Shown one piece after another: positions 1 through 8,268 of a DNA stretch of 64,000 nucleotides. Every line of letters begins with the position of its first letter. The stretch's first letter is position 1. Position numbers and translations under genes: made by a program. The notes under the pieces were generated by a model. It did no database searches. It worked only from the letters and a program-made list of their open reading frames with translations, and was not told the DNA's origin. This DNA is from Bacteriovorax sp. PP10 (GTDB lineage: Bacteria; Bdellovibrionota; Bacteriovoracia; Bacteriovoracales; Bacteriovoracaceae), in NCBI RefSeq assembly GCF_035013165.1, contig NZ_JAYGJQ010000003.1:248001-312000 (forward strand), in the 5' to 3' direction.

Positions 1-1
1 A

Positions 2-880
2 ATTATGGAAGAGATCGCCCGTGGTAATGAGCGCATTGGCGGGATTGTAAAAATCATCAATGAGATTTCTGAAAAGACTGCCGTCATTAACGATATCGTT
101 TTCCAGACCAAACTCTTGTCTTTCAACGCTTCAGTTGAAGCTGCAAGGGCCGGTGAACATGGGAAAGGATTTGCGGTCGTTGCTGAAGAAGTGGGAAATC
201 TTGCTCAGATGTCGGGTAAGGCCTCAACGGAAATTTCTGCGATCTTAAGCGACAGTATTGTAAAAGTTAACTCTGTTATCCAGGAAACCAACCGCAATGT
301 TGAAGCTCTGACAAAGGTCGGGACTGAAAAAGTCTCTGACGGGATGAAGATTGCCGAACGTTGTGGAACTGTCCTTGAAGACATTGTGACAAATGCCACG
401 ATTGTAAAAAACATGATGAATGAAATTTCTGTGGCCAGTAAAGAGCAGGCCGAAGGTGTTCGAAATATTACCGCTGCTATGAACCAGTTAGACCAGGCGA
501 CATTAAGTAACAATAAGTCAGCTGCTATGTCTTCTCAAAGCGCTAAAGAGCTCTCAGAGCATTCTATTGATCTAAAAGATGCCGTTGTAGAACTGGAGAA
601 AGAAATCTTTGGTGGAGAACAAAGCGGAGTCGCTGCACCTGTAAAAAAAGTGGAAACAAAAAAACCAGTACTGGTTTCTGAAACGAAAAAATCTGCTGAA
701 ACACCTGCTCCTAAAAAGAGCAACGTGCTTCCGATGCCGGCCAAAAAACCAACTTTGGTTCAAGCGCCAAGGCCCGCGCCACAGGCAAGACCTGAAACAA
801 AAGCTGATGTCACGCCGATCAAATCAAAACCGGGAACATCGACACCAGGTTACGATGATCCACGTTTTGAAGATGTATAA
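2..880 (+). CDS. Methyl-accepting chemotaxis protein, C-terminal part (cut by window edge)
   Basis: The reading frame is open to the left edge, so only the cytoplasmic signalling half of this chemoreceptor is visible. The first ~200 residues form the long helical hairpin that binds CheA/CheW. Its tip reads FQTKLLSFNASVEAARAGE, followed by GKGFAVVAEEVGNLA. That is the family signature, with LLSFNAS where E. coli has ILALNAA. The last ~90 residues are a Lys/Pro/Ala-rich, probably disordered tail ending in YDDPRFEDV, which could tether an adaptation enzyme. The hairpin closely resembles that of the full-length receptor at 58659-60605. The sensory domain and membrane segments lie outside the window, so the ligand cannot be guessed. 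Confidence 0.93.
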   Translation: MMEEIARGNERIGGIVKIINEISEKTAVINDIVFQTKLLSFNASVEAARAGEHGKGFAVVAEEVGNLAQMSGKASTEISAILSDSIVKVNSVIQETNRNVEALTKVGTEKVSDGMKIAERCGTVLEDIVTNATIVKNMMNEISVASKEQAEGVRNITAAMNQLDQATLSNNKSAAMSSQSAKELSEHSIDLKDAVVELEKEIFGGEQSGVAAPVKKVETKKPVLVSETKKSAETPAPKKSNVLPMPAKKPTLVQAPRPAPQARPETKADVTPIKSKPGTSTPGYDDPRFEDV

Positions 881-958
881 ACGGCCCTACTAAAACATAT
901 TTTGCCCCTAATTAAGCTGATCTCGAAGCTAACGATATAACTACCGAATAGAACGATA

Positions 959-984
959 GGCCCGCTTCAAAGCGGGCCTTTTTT
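959..984 (+). terminator. Rho-independent terminator after the chemoreceptor gene
   Basis: The stem GGCCCGCT/AGCGGGCC with loop TCAA is followed by six T. It lies about 80 bases after the receptor stop codon. The same stem core recurs at 24026-24054 and, imperfectly, at 26541-26560. Confidence 0.88.
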
Positions 985-1094
985 AATGTCTCTCCCACCC
1001 TTATAAAGACTATGTAAAATTTATTATCGCCCTCTATTATTTCCAGGAAATGCTAAGATCCAGGTTAAATTCACTATTTAAACTGGAGTCAACA

Positions 1095-1937
1095 ATGAAA
1101 AATATCATTACTTGCATGGCCATTCTCTCTACAACAACAGCACTTGCAGGCTTTTCTGTAGAAGGAAAATTAGAACAAGGTCTAAACCTTGCTAAAGCAG
1201 TTCAAACTCTGGCAGCTGGAAATAAATCTCTTATTGATCAGGCCCAAGTTGAACTTACCGATCTGGAATTGAGAGTAAAAACATCTGATTCAAAAAATCC
1301 AAAACTACTAAAATCTCTTGCAGACTGTTCAGCTACTTTAAAGAAACAAAATGATTCAGCAGTTGAAGGCTGGAATGAGTATGATGTTCAGGTGCTTGCA
1401 GATGATGGTATGAAGAAATACGCTGAATTAAAGGCAGACGTAGCAAGATACATTGAAGTTGAAGCTTGCAAGAGCTGTGATGCTGAAGTGAGAACAATTA
1501 CTTTAGATAAATATGCTTACAGAATCAGCCTTGAACTAATTCAACTAAAAAACTTAACTGAAAAAGGTTTCGAGAAAAATAAAAGAGTCGATTATCAGGT
1601 CAGCACACAGATCTGTAATTTTGATGGATACTTCTCATACAATGACAGTGAGAAGTTTACTAAGTTAAAAAATTGGAGTTCTGGTGGTTACAATACATTG
1701 CTTTCACCTCTAGAAGTGCTGAATCCTCAAATGTCAAAGACACTGGGGTTTATTGCTGATAAAGCACCCATCAAAGTAAACAGAACAGCTTCAAAATTTG
1801 GAACAGCTTCTTCTCAATACACTAAAGGACAGATCAATATGAAAATTACTTATGATGATTTACTTATCACAGGGATCGATAATGTAAGACATCCTGAAGT
1901 CGCTAATCCAATTTTAGTCATTAATAGAGATAGATAA
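1095..1937 (+). CDS. Secreted protein of unknown function
   Basis: A 280-residue protein with a clear signal peptide (MKNIITCMAILSTTTALAG). The open frame extends upstream to 1050, but the ATG at 1095 is chosen because GGAG sits 7 bases before it and the signal peptide starts exactly there. The mature protein is mostly helical-looking and charged, with four Cys, including CKSC in the middle, that could form disulfides in the periplasm. I recognise no domain. It ends at 1937, one base before the stop of the convergent permease gene, so no terminator separates the two. Confidence 0.75.
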   Translation: MKNIITCMAILSTTTALAGFSVEGKLEQGLNLAKAVQTLAAGNKSLIDQAQVELTDLELRVKTSDSKNPKLLKSLADCSATLKKQNDSAVEGWNEYDVQVLADDGMKKYAELKADVARYIEVEACKSCDAEVRTITLDKYAYRISLELIQLKNLTEKGFEKNKRVDYQVSTQICNFDGYFSYNDSEKFTKLKNWSSGGYNTLLSPLEVLNPQMSKTLGFIADKAPIKVNRTASKFGTASSQYTKGQINMKITYDDLLITGIDNVRHPEVANPILVINRDR

Positions 1938-3113
1938 TTAAGAGACAGAGCGGACATGATCTAACAGGTCATGTTCGCGTTTAAACTGCGCCAGAGCAAA
2001 CGTGACAAAGACCGAAGAGATCACATAAGGCACAATAAAAGAAATAAAGAGACCTTTTGCAGTAATCAAAATAGGGATTTTTCTATCGACAAAAACATCC
2101 GGCATAATTTCCGGTGCGTAGTGATCAAAAAGCCATAAGAAGCCCAATCCAAAAAGAACTCCCCCACCAATTGATAAAAAGCTCATCAAATGCAGAAAGT
2201 ATTTTGTCGCGCGATCGATTCTAGAAAACGATGCACCCAAAATCCAGAAGCTCGCCAGGTCTGATTTAATCTTATTAAAAAAGATCAAAAGGCCTGAAGA
2301 AATACATAGAGACACGAGTAAGCTCATCGCTGCAAATAAGAAAATCATGACAGAGCTTTCAAGCTTTAAGGCCCACACTAGTGTCGCGTTTTCATCTTCC
2401 CAGGTTTTAAGCTGGATTTCAGGAGGAATGATTTTTTTTAATTCAGAAAAATCCATATCGCTATAAATTCTCACGCGATTGATTAAATGAGACTGAATCA
2501 GATTTTGAATAAGCGGAAGTCTTACCCACAAATGGTAGAGATCGATTTCCGGAACATCACTGGAAATCGTTCTTTCAATTTTGATCGACTGGCTTCTAGG
2601 CACTTCACCTAATAGGTCATCAACATGGGCCGGAGAAATAATTTGCAGAGTCTCAGGAGGTGCTACACCTAATTTATAAGCAAGCTCCAGTGGCATGATG
2701 GCATCCACTTTTTTTCCATTGGAATTCGTTTGCAAATCATTTCGGAGTAAATTGGGAACAAATCCCGTTTGATCAATCCCATGAACAATCACCGGTGTAA
2801 TGAAAGTCTGGAACCTGAGTAAAAGTTCGATCTCGTACTCTTTTGAGTATTTGACCTTTTTATCATCGAGGATTTTAAAAAGTTTTTTGTAATTGTCTTC
2901 TGTCGGCTCTTCTTTGTAATAAAGAACGGCCTTTCCCAAAATGGCCTTCGATCTCTCCATCAATTTATTTTGCAATCCACCCATCGTGCTTTGAAGAACG
3001 ATTAAGGCGAATGAAGATAAAAACAAACCAACGACTGCCAGGATCAGCAGGCGTTGGCGGTTTTTAGCTTTTATGATGTAAAAGAAAAAATACTTTAGGT
3101 AAGTTAAAAACAC
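1938..3113 (-). CDS. FtsX/LolC-E-like ABC transporter permease
   Basis: A 391-residue inner-membrane protein. One membrane helix near residues 22-42 is followed by a ~200-residue periplasmic (MacB_PCD-like) domain, then three C-terminal helices (about 255-280, 305-330, 350-380). This is the topology of LolC/LolE and FtsX-family permeases, which extract lipoproteins or transmit mechanical signals rather than move solutes. No LolD-type ATPase is next to it. It starts only 6 bases after fadJ and is probably co-transcribed with the fatty-acid oxidation genes. Whether it is the true Lol permease cannot be told from this window; the FtsX-fold assignment is firmer than the substrate. Confidence 0.72.
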   Translation of the reverse strand: MFLTYLKYFFFYIIKAKNRQRLLILAVVGLFLSSFALIVLQSTMGGLQNKLMERSKAILGKAVLYYKEEPTEDNYKKLFKILDDKKVKYSKEYEIELLLRFQTFITPVIVHGIDQTGFVPNLLRNDLQTNSNGKKVDAIMPLELAYKLGVAPPETLQIISPAHVDDLLGEVPRSQSIKIERTISSDVPEIDLYHLWVRLPLIQNLIQSHLINRVRIYSDMDFSELKKIIPPEIQLKTWEDENATLVWALKLESSVMIFLFAAMSLLVSLCISSGLLIFFNKIKSDLASFWILGASFSRIDRATKYFLHLMSFLSIGGGVLFGLGFLWLFDHYAPEIMPDVFVDRKIPILITAKGLFISFIVPYVISSVFVTFALAQFKREHDLLDHVRSVS

Positions 3114-3119
3114 TATCTA

Positions 3120-5252
3120 CTACTTTGTTGTTTTTTCGTAAAAAGTTGTCTTCGTTTCTACAAGCTCACTTAAGTATGAGCTTGGAGTGTAACGGTCTTT
3201 ATTGACTGACTCAGCGAAGTTTTTAAGTGCATTGTGGATTTTATCCAGGCCTTCACTATCCGCGTATCTTAGCAATCCACCTCTAAATGGAGGGAAACCA
3301 ATTCCGAAGATAAGACCCAGGTCAACGTCACCTGCAGTTTGTACGATTCCATCTTGAAGAATCGCCGCTGCTTCGTTGATCATCGGTAAGAACATTCTCA
3401 TTTGAAGTTCTGACTCGCTCATTTTCTTTTTTTCTTTTGGTAGAAGCTCTTCGACTTCAGGGTTAGCTCCAGTTGGCTTACCTTTTTCATCGTAAAGGTA
3501 AAAACCTTTAGAAGTCTTTTTCCCAAATAAACCTTTCTCTACCATTTGAGCAGATAGTTTTGAAGAAGCGGCACGCTCGCCTAATCCTTCATGAAGGATT
3601 TTTGCAACTTTAAGACCTACATCAATTCCAACTTCATCCAGAAGGCGTCCAGGGCCCATAGGCATTCCGAAGTCCAGTGCTGCCTGATCAAGATCTTTAA
3701 GCGACACACCTTCTTCAAGCAGGAATCCTGCTTCATTTAAATAAGGCATAAGGATTCTGTTAACTAAAAATCCCGGGCCATCTTTAACGATAACCGGAGT
3801 TTTCTTAACTCTTAGAACCCACTTATGAAGTGCTTCAATTGTTTCCGGTGCGATTTTATCGTGAACGATAATTTCTACCAGTGGCATTAAGTGAACCGGG
3901 TTAAAAAAGTGTAGACCAGCGAAACGATCCGGGAACTCAAGTGCTTCCGACATTTCCTGAACTGATAATGATGATGTGTTACTTGTTAGTAATGTATCAC
4001 GGTGAACATATTTTTCAGTTTCAGCGAAAACTGATTTTTTAACTTTCATGTTTTCAACAACCGCTTCAATAACTAAGTCGATTTTTTTGAAACCGCTGTA
4101 GTCTAACTGAGCAGTGATTGATCTTTGTTTTCTTTCGAACTCATCAGGCGTGATTTTCTTTCTCTTAAGTGCACCCTGAAAGTTTGCCGAAGACTGCTTT
4201 AAACCTAAGTTTAGTGCTTCTGTCGTTAAGTCTTTCATGATCGGTTGCATTCCAGCGTCGGCCATAAGCCAAGCGATACCACCACCCATTGTTCCTGCTC
4301 CAAGAGCAGCACCACGAGCTAAAACCGGAAGAGGCTTAGTCGATTTAGGGCCAGTGTATTTTTTCACCGCTTCCGACATGAAATAAATATGCTGAAGGTT
4401 TTTACTTTGTTCACTGATAGCTAGTTCACCGAAAGCTTGCGCTTCAGATGCTAGGTATGAAGTTCTCCCCTTCATCATTCCTGAATCCATGACATCAAGA
4501 ATTTTCAGAGGTGCCTGGTAGAAACCATTTGTCTTCTTAAGAACGCTCTCACGTACTTTTTGAAAAATAATTTTTCTTGTCACGAAGTTTTCTGTTGCCA
4601 GCTCTTTCATCGATTCTTGTATTGATTTTGATTTCGGTCTTCTGTTAAAGAAATTTGGCGCCATCGCGATTAAGTTTTCGCGAGGGTAAACTTCTTCAAC
4701 CAGGCCAATTCTTTTTGCTTTATCAGCGCGAAGAGTTTTTCCAGTTAAAATCATATCAAGTGCGTTTGGAAGACCAATCTTTTTTGGAAGTCTGTAAGTT
4801 CCACCGAAACCTGGAATGATTCCCAGTTTTACTTCCGGTAAACCAAGAGATGTCTTTGGAGAATTTGAAGCAAGGATCACTTTACAAGAAAGTGAAAGTT
4901 CAAGCCCACCACCAAGACAAACACCGTCCACACATGCAATCGTCGGGATGGTTAAGTCTTCAATGCGGTTAAACATCGTTTGCCCGCGCTCAGATCCATC
5001 AGCAGCTTCTGATTCTGATTTCATCGAAGCGATTAAGCTGATATCAGCTCCTGCTAGAAAACAATTTTCTTTGTGAGTAAAAAAGATCGCTCCCTTTAAT
5101 CCACTTTGTTTTGTGTGAAGCTCTTCAACGATTTCCTGAAGCTCCAGCATTGTTTCTAAATCAAGTGCCGTCATCGACTTTGTGCTGTTATACCCAAAGC
5201 CGATGTAAGCGATTTCATTTTTATATTCTAAACTGATCTTATTATTTGCCAT
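3120..5252 (-). CDS. fadJ: Fatty acid oxidation multifunctional alpha subunit (enoyl-CoA hydratase / 3-hydroxyacyl-CoA dehydrogenase)
   Basis: A 710-residue bifunctional enzyme catalysing hydration of enoyl-CoA and oxidation of 3-hydroxyacyl-CoA. The N-terminal crotonase domain carries the oxyanion and glutamate motifs GGGLELSLSC and LPEVKLGIIPGFGG. The dehydrogenase half begins near residue 312 with the NAD-binding motif GAGTMGGG, and HFFNPVHLMPLVEI holds the catalytic His-Glu pair. The C-terminal domain has FGIGFPPFRGG, also typical. Length matches FadJ/FadB (about 715-730). It lies 27 bases downstream of the thiolase gene, the usual fadI-fadJ order. Choice of fadJ over fadB rests on the partner thiolase and is tentative. 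Confidence 0.93.
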   Translation of the reverse strand: MANNKISLEYKNEIAYIGFGYNSTKSMTALDLETMLELQEIVEELHTKQSGLKGAIFFTHKENCFLAGADISLIASMKSESEAADGSERGQTMFNRIEDLTIPTIACVDGVCLGGGLELSLSCKVILASNSPKTSLGLPEVKLGIIPGFGGTYRLPKKIGLPNALDMILTGKTLRADKAKRIGLVEEVYPRENLIAMAPNFFNRRPKSKSIQESMKELATENFVTRKIIFQKVRESVLKKTNGFYQAPLKILDVMDSGMMKGRTSYLASEAQAFGELAISEQSKNLQHIYFMSEAVKKYTGPKSTKPLPVLARGAALGAGTMGGGIAWLMADAGMQPIMKDLTTEALNLGLKQSSANFQGALKRKKITPDEFERKQRSITAQLDYSGFKKIDLVIEAVVENMKVKKSVFAETEKYVHRDTLLTSNTSSLSVQEMSEALEFPDRFAGLHFFNPVHLMPLVEIIVHDKIAPETIEALHKWVLRVKKTPVIVKDGPGFLVNRILMPYLNEAGFLLEEGVSLKDLDQAALDFGMPMGPGRLLDEVGIDVGLKVAKILHEGLGERAASSKLSAQMVEKGLFGKKTSKGFYLYDEKGKPTGANPEVEELLPKEKKKMSESELQMRMFLPMINEAAAILQDGIVQTAGDVDLGLIFGIGFPPFRGGLLRYADSEGLDKIHNALKNFAESVNKDRYTPSSYLSELVETKTTFYEKTTK

Positions 5253-5279
5253 CGGATATCTCTCTTGTAAAAAAAATAA

Positions 5280-6575
5280 TTAACGAACCAGGTTCTCAAC
5301 AATGACTGCTCCACCTTGACCACCACCGATACAAAGCGATGCTAATCCGAACTTACCTTTTCTTCTTCTCAGTTCATGAATAAGTGTCACAACCAGACGT
5401 GATCCAGTTGATCCAACCGGGTGTCCAAGAGCGATACCACCACCGTTAACATTTACCTTAGACCAGTCTAACTCTCCCCAAGCATGATCAAGACCAAAAC
5501 GTGCTGCCACTTCTTTATCTTTTAGACCAATACCAACAGCTAGAATTTGAGCTGCGAAAGCTTCATTCAATTCAAATAGATCGAAGTCTGAAAGTTTCAT
5601 GTTTGTTCTCTTCATAACTCCGTCCATAGCAAGTAACGGTCCCATTCCCATTCTCTCAGGCTCTAAACCGTGGAAGTGGTAATCAGTCAGTTTTGCAATT
5701 GGTTTTAAGTTATATTTTTTTACTGCTTCTTCAGAAACAAATAATAGTGCAGATCCACCATCAGTGATCGGACAGCTGTTACCAACTGTAACAGTTCCCG
5801 ATTTTTTATCGAAGTAAGGCTTCATCTTACCAAGACCTTCAACAGTTGAGTTCGCACGAGGACCAACGTCATCAGTTAAAAGTTTATTTAAAGAGCCACC
5901 AATTGTGATTGGCAGGATTTCGTCTTTGAATCTTCCTTCTTTGGTTGCTGCTACTGCTTTTGCGTGAGAGTTGTTGGCGTACTCATCTTGCATTTGTCTT
6001 GTGATTTTTAATTCACGAGCTAAAAGTTCTGCCGTTTGTCCCATGTTCAATCCACAGAAAGGATCTGTCAGACCTTGCTCGATAGCAACGATTGGAGTTA
6101 AGTAGTGCGGACGGAAAGAAGACATCGCTGATAATTTCTCACCAACCGATTTTGCTTTCATAAGTTTTGCAAAGAGTTCTGTCATTTCTTTGTTATAGAT
6201 CAATGGCATTTGTGACATTGATTCAACACCACCAGCAACAATGACGTCACAGCGGCCAGAGGCGATTTTTAAATAAGCTTGAGAGACAGCTTCCATTCCT
6301 GAAGCACAGTTTCTGTGAACAGAGTAACCAGAAGTTTTTTTATCAAGGCCAGCTTCAAGCGCGATCACTCGACCAACGTTTGGATACTTTGCAGGAGTTC
6401 CTGTGTTTCCAAAAATAACTTCATCAACTGCATCAGTTGGAATGTCTGTGTTGTCGATTAAATGTTTTACAAGATAAGCTCCAAGGTATGGTGCTTGTAC
6501 ATCTTTTAAATCTAATCCTGATTTAGCTTGTGGTGTTCTCTTACCATCGACAATATACACATCTCTCATTGACAT
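5280..6575 (-). CDS. fadI: Acetyl-CoA C-acyltransferase (3-ketoacyl-CoA thiolase)
   Basis: A 431-residue thiolase that cleaves 3-ketoacyl-CoA with CoA, the last step of each beta-oxidation round. The acyl-accepting Cys is C90 in HRNCASGMEAV, His385 lies in GGIALGHPVGSTGSR, and the second catalytic Cys is C415 in LCIGGGQGGA. Length fits FadI (about 436) better than FadA (about 390). An AGGGAG ribosome-binding site precedes the ATG. It is the first gene of the minus-strand operon that continues with fadJ and the FtsX-like permease; a promoter should lie in 6576-6690. Confidence 0.93.
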   Translation of the reverse strand: MSMRDVYIVDGKRTPQAKSGLDLKDVQAPYLGAYLVKHLIDNTDIPTDAVDEVIFGNTGTPAKYPNVGRVIALEAGLDKKTSGYSVHRNCASGMEAVSQAYLKIASGRCDVIVAGGVESMSQMPLIYNKEMTELFAKLMKAKSVGEKLSAMSSFRPHYLTPIVAIEQGLTDPFCGLNMGQTAELLARELKITRQMQDEYANNSHAKAVAATKEGRFKDEILPITIGGSLNKLLTDDVGPRANSTVEGLGKMKPYFDKKSGTVTVGNSCPITDGGSALLFVSEEAVKKYNLKPIAKLTDYHFHGLEPERMGMGPLLAMDGVMKRTNMKLSDFDLFELNEAFAAQILAVGIGLKDKEVAARFGLDHAWGELDWSKVNVNGGGIALGHPVGSTGSRLVVTLIHELRRRKGKFGLASLCIGGGQGGAVIVENLVR

Positions 6576-6683
6576 AAAATCTCCCTAAATTTGCGTGCTT
6601 ATTTTTTAAGAATAATATAGTCAAATTCTATAGCTGAAAGATGATTATTGAAAGGATTGTATAAGGGATTTTAATACCGGAGT

Positions 6684-6713
6684 AAAAAAAACGGGCTTCC
6701 AGAAGGAAGCCCG
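6684..6713 (-). terminator. Rho-independent terminator of the barrel protein gene
   Basis: Read on the minus strand, CGGGCTTCC, loop TTCT, GGAAGCCCG is followed by a run of eight T. It lies 31 bases after the stop of the gene at 6745-7860 and separates it from the fad operon. Confidence 0.9.
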
Positions 6714-6744
6714 CTATGAGTTATTTTTTTGTGACTTTCAGAGA

Positions 6745-7860
6745 TTAGAACTTAATCACAAGACCTGCTTGGATTGAAGTTGATGTTGCATCTTCAATTT
6801 CCTTAGATACGTTTTCTAGACGCCCTTGGTCTGGGTTGTAAGTTGTATTTAGTTCTGATGATTTTGAAATCCCTGAACTAATGTTTTTACTTGCCGCGAA
6901 TTCAATGTTTGCACCAACAGTGTCGTTGAAAGCTACTTCAGCACCAAGCTTCAATGATCCACCTACAGATGAAGAACCGTAGTCTTCGTTACCAAAGTTA
7001 TAACTTCCGTAGTTATAAGTTTGTTGATTTTCATACTTTAGTGTTGAACGGTTGAAAGCAATTCCACCACCAATGTATGGTTTAATCATCGAGTCTTCAG
7101 TGAAGAAATACTTCGCGTTCCCTTCGATTGTAAACTTCTTAAGTGACATCTCTCTACCACCAGCACCATAGATGTTGTTGTACTGAGACTGGTTACCATA
7201 GTATCCACCGTTATTTGCAGAGTAAGCGTTAGCTACGTCTGTCATCTTCATTGTCGAGTAACCAATTCCCATCCCCACTGAAACTTGTGGAGTGATCATT
7301 GTTTCAGCTTGAAGACCGATTGTTAAATCTGTTTCAAGGTCTAGTCTGTCACCTTTTACTGAACTCACTCCTAATTGAGGAATGATTTTTGAGTTCTTTT
7401 CAACTTTAACTGGTTCAGCTGGAACTTCAACGATTCTTGTTTCAATGATTGGAGCTGGTGCCACTGGTGCCGGAGCAACTGGAGCTGGAGCAGCTTGAAC
7501 CGTTTGAACTTTATCTTCGTTAAGGTTATTTAAGCTATTGTTAAAAGCACCTTGAAGTTTGTTCGTTAATGCAATTTCTTGTTTTACACGAATATCTTCA
7601 ATTTTCTTTTCAACCATGACTTTGTTTCTTTCTTCTAACTTCTCTCTTCTTCTCTTCATTAGTTCAGAAGGTGAAAGTCTTCCTTCGATATCGATTTGAT
7701 CCATATCTAAAGTATCAGAGTTTGCTAAAGCGTCTTCTGCATCATCAAGAACGTCATCTTGTGCACGAACCGGAGTTGAATGAGCTGACATAGCAACTAG
7801 TGCTGTAGCTAGAAATAGACTCATGAACGTTAATCTTTTGTTGTCTGCTCTTAATTTCAT
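6745..7860 (-). CDS. Outer-membrane beta-barrel protein with N-terminal coiled coil
   Basis: A 371-residue exported protein. The N-terminus is a signal peptide (about 1-33, ending near THSTPVRAQ). A charged helical segment follows (about 60-115), then a short Pro-Ala-Val linker with repeated PAPVAP units (about 123-140). From about 155 to the end the sequence alternates like beta strands, with Gly/Tyr/Asn-rich loops, and closes with AGLVIKF, the aromatic-ending last strand of OmpA/OmpW-like barrels. The coiled-coil-plus-barrel plan suggests a surface or peptidoglycan-touching porin-like protein. Strong ribosome-binding site AGGAGAAG. Function unknown. Confidence 0.78.
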   Translation of the reverse strand: MKLRADNKRLTFMSLFLATALVAMSAHSTPVRAQDDVLDDAEDALANSDTLDMDQIDIEGRLSPSELMKRRREKLEERNKVMVEKKIEDIRVKQEIALTNKLQGAFNNSLNNLNEDKVQTVQAAPAPVAPAPVAPAPIIETRIVEVPAEPVKVEKNSKIIPQLGVSSVKGDRLDLETDLTIGLQAETMITPQVSVGMGIGYSTMKMTDVANAYSANNGGYYGNQSQYNNIYGAGGREMSLKKFTIEGNAKYFFTEDSMIKPYIGGGIAFNRSTLKYENQQTYNYGSYNFGNEDYGSSSVGGSLKLGAEVAFNDTVGANIEFAASKNISSGISKSSELNTTYNPDQGRLENVSKEIEDATSTSIQAGLVIKF

Positions 7861-7962
7861 AACTTCTCCTAATATGAAAGACCTGTTACCTGGGGAGGTG
7901 GCCTTTAATCATTAATATGGCTTAATCTGTTATCAACGTGAGATTATCAGACTGAGAATTAT

Positions 7963-7968
7963 TCACAT
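7963..7968 (-). promoter_or_regulatory. Possible -10 element for the barrel protein gene
   Basis: The minus strand reads TATAAT about 100 bases upstream of the start at 7860, within the only intergenic stretch between this gene and the pilin-like gene. No convincing -35 is visible, so this is weak. Confidence 0.3.
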
Positions 7969-8007
7969 TATAATTGTGCGCGGCATGAAATTTTTACTTA
8001 GAGGTGT

Positions 8008-8268
8008 TTACTTTTTAAACGGAAAGTATTGGAAGGGCTTGTTACCACCCGTTGGCTTGACGTAACTATTGATTTTACAAAGGATTGTATTGCGGTTTTG
8101 AGCTAGGTTACACTTCTCCGGGTCACCTAAATACTTGTTTCGGACATAAACTAAAAGCGATGAAATGATGGAAACCATCACTAAAAGTAGTAAAACATAC
8201 TCAATGGCAGTCTGCCCTTTCTTGTTTTTAACGCCTGAAAAAGACCCCTTCAAAGCGATTCCCGCCAT
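8008..8268 (-). CDS. Type IV pilin-like / Flp-like small protein
   Basis: An 86-residue protein with a prepilin-type N-terminus. A basic 18-residue leader ends in KNKKG, followed by QTAIEYVLLLLVMVSIISS. The Gly at -1, the Glu at +5 and the following ~20-residue hydrophobic helix are hallmarks of prepilin-peptidase substrates (Flp/Tad or class III signal peptides). The short C-terminal part has two Cys that could form a disulfide. Its start overlaps the end of the upstream gene by 19 bases, so the two are likely translationally coupled. No Tad or type IV pilus assembly genes are in the window. Confidence 0.72.
   Translation of the reverse strand: MAGIALKGSFSGVKNKKGQTAIEYVLLLLVMVSIISSLLVYVRNKYLGDPEKCNLAQNRNTILCKINSYVKPTGGNKPFQYFPFKK

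Noticed and set aside
7440-7500. PAPVAP-type DNA repeat as a mobile or regulatory repeat
   Set aside because: It is an in-frame Pro-Ala linker in the barrel protein and needs no other explanation.
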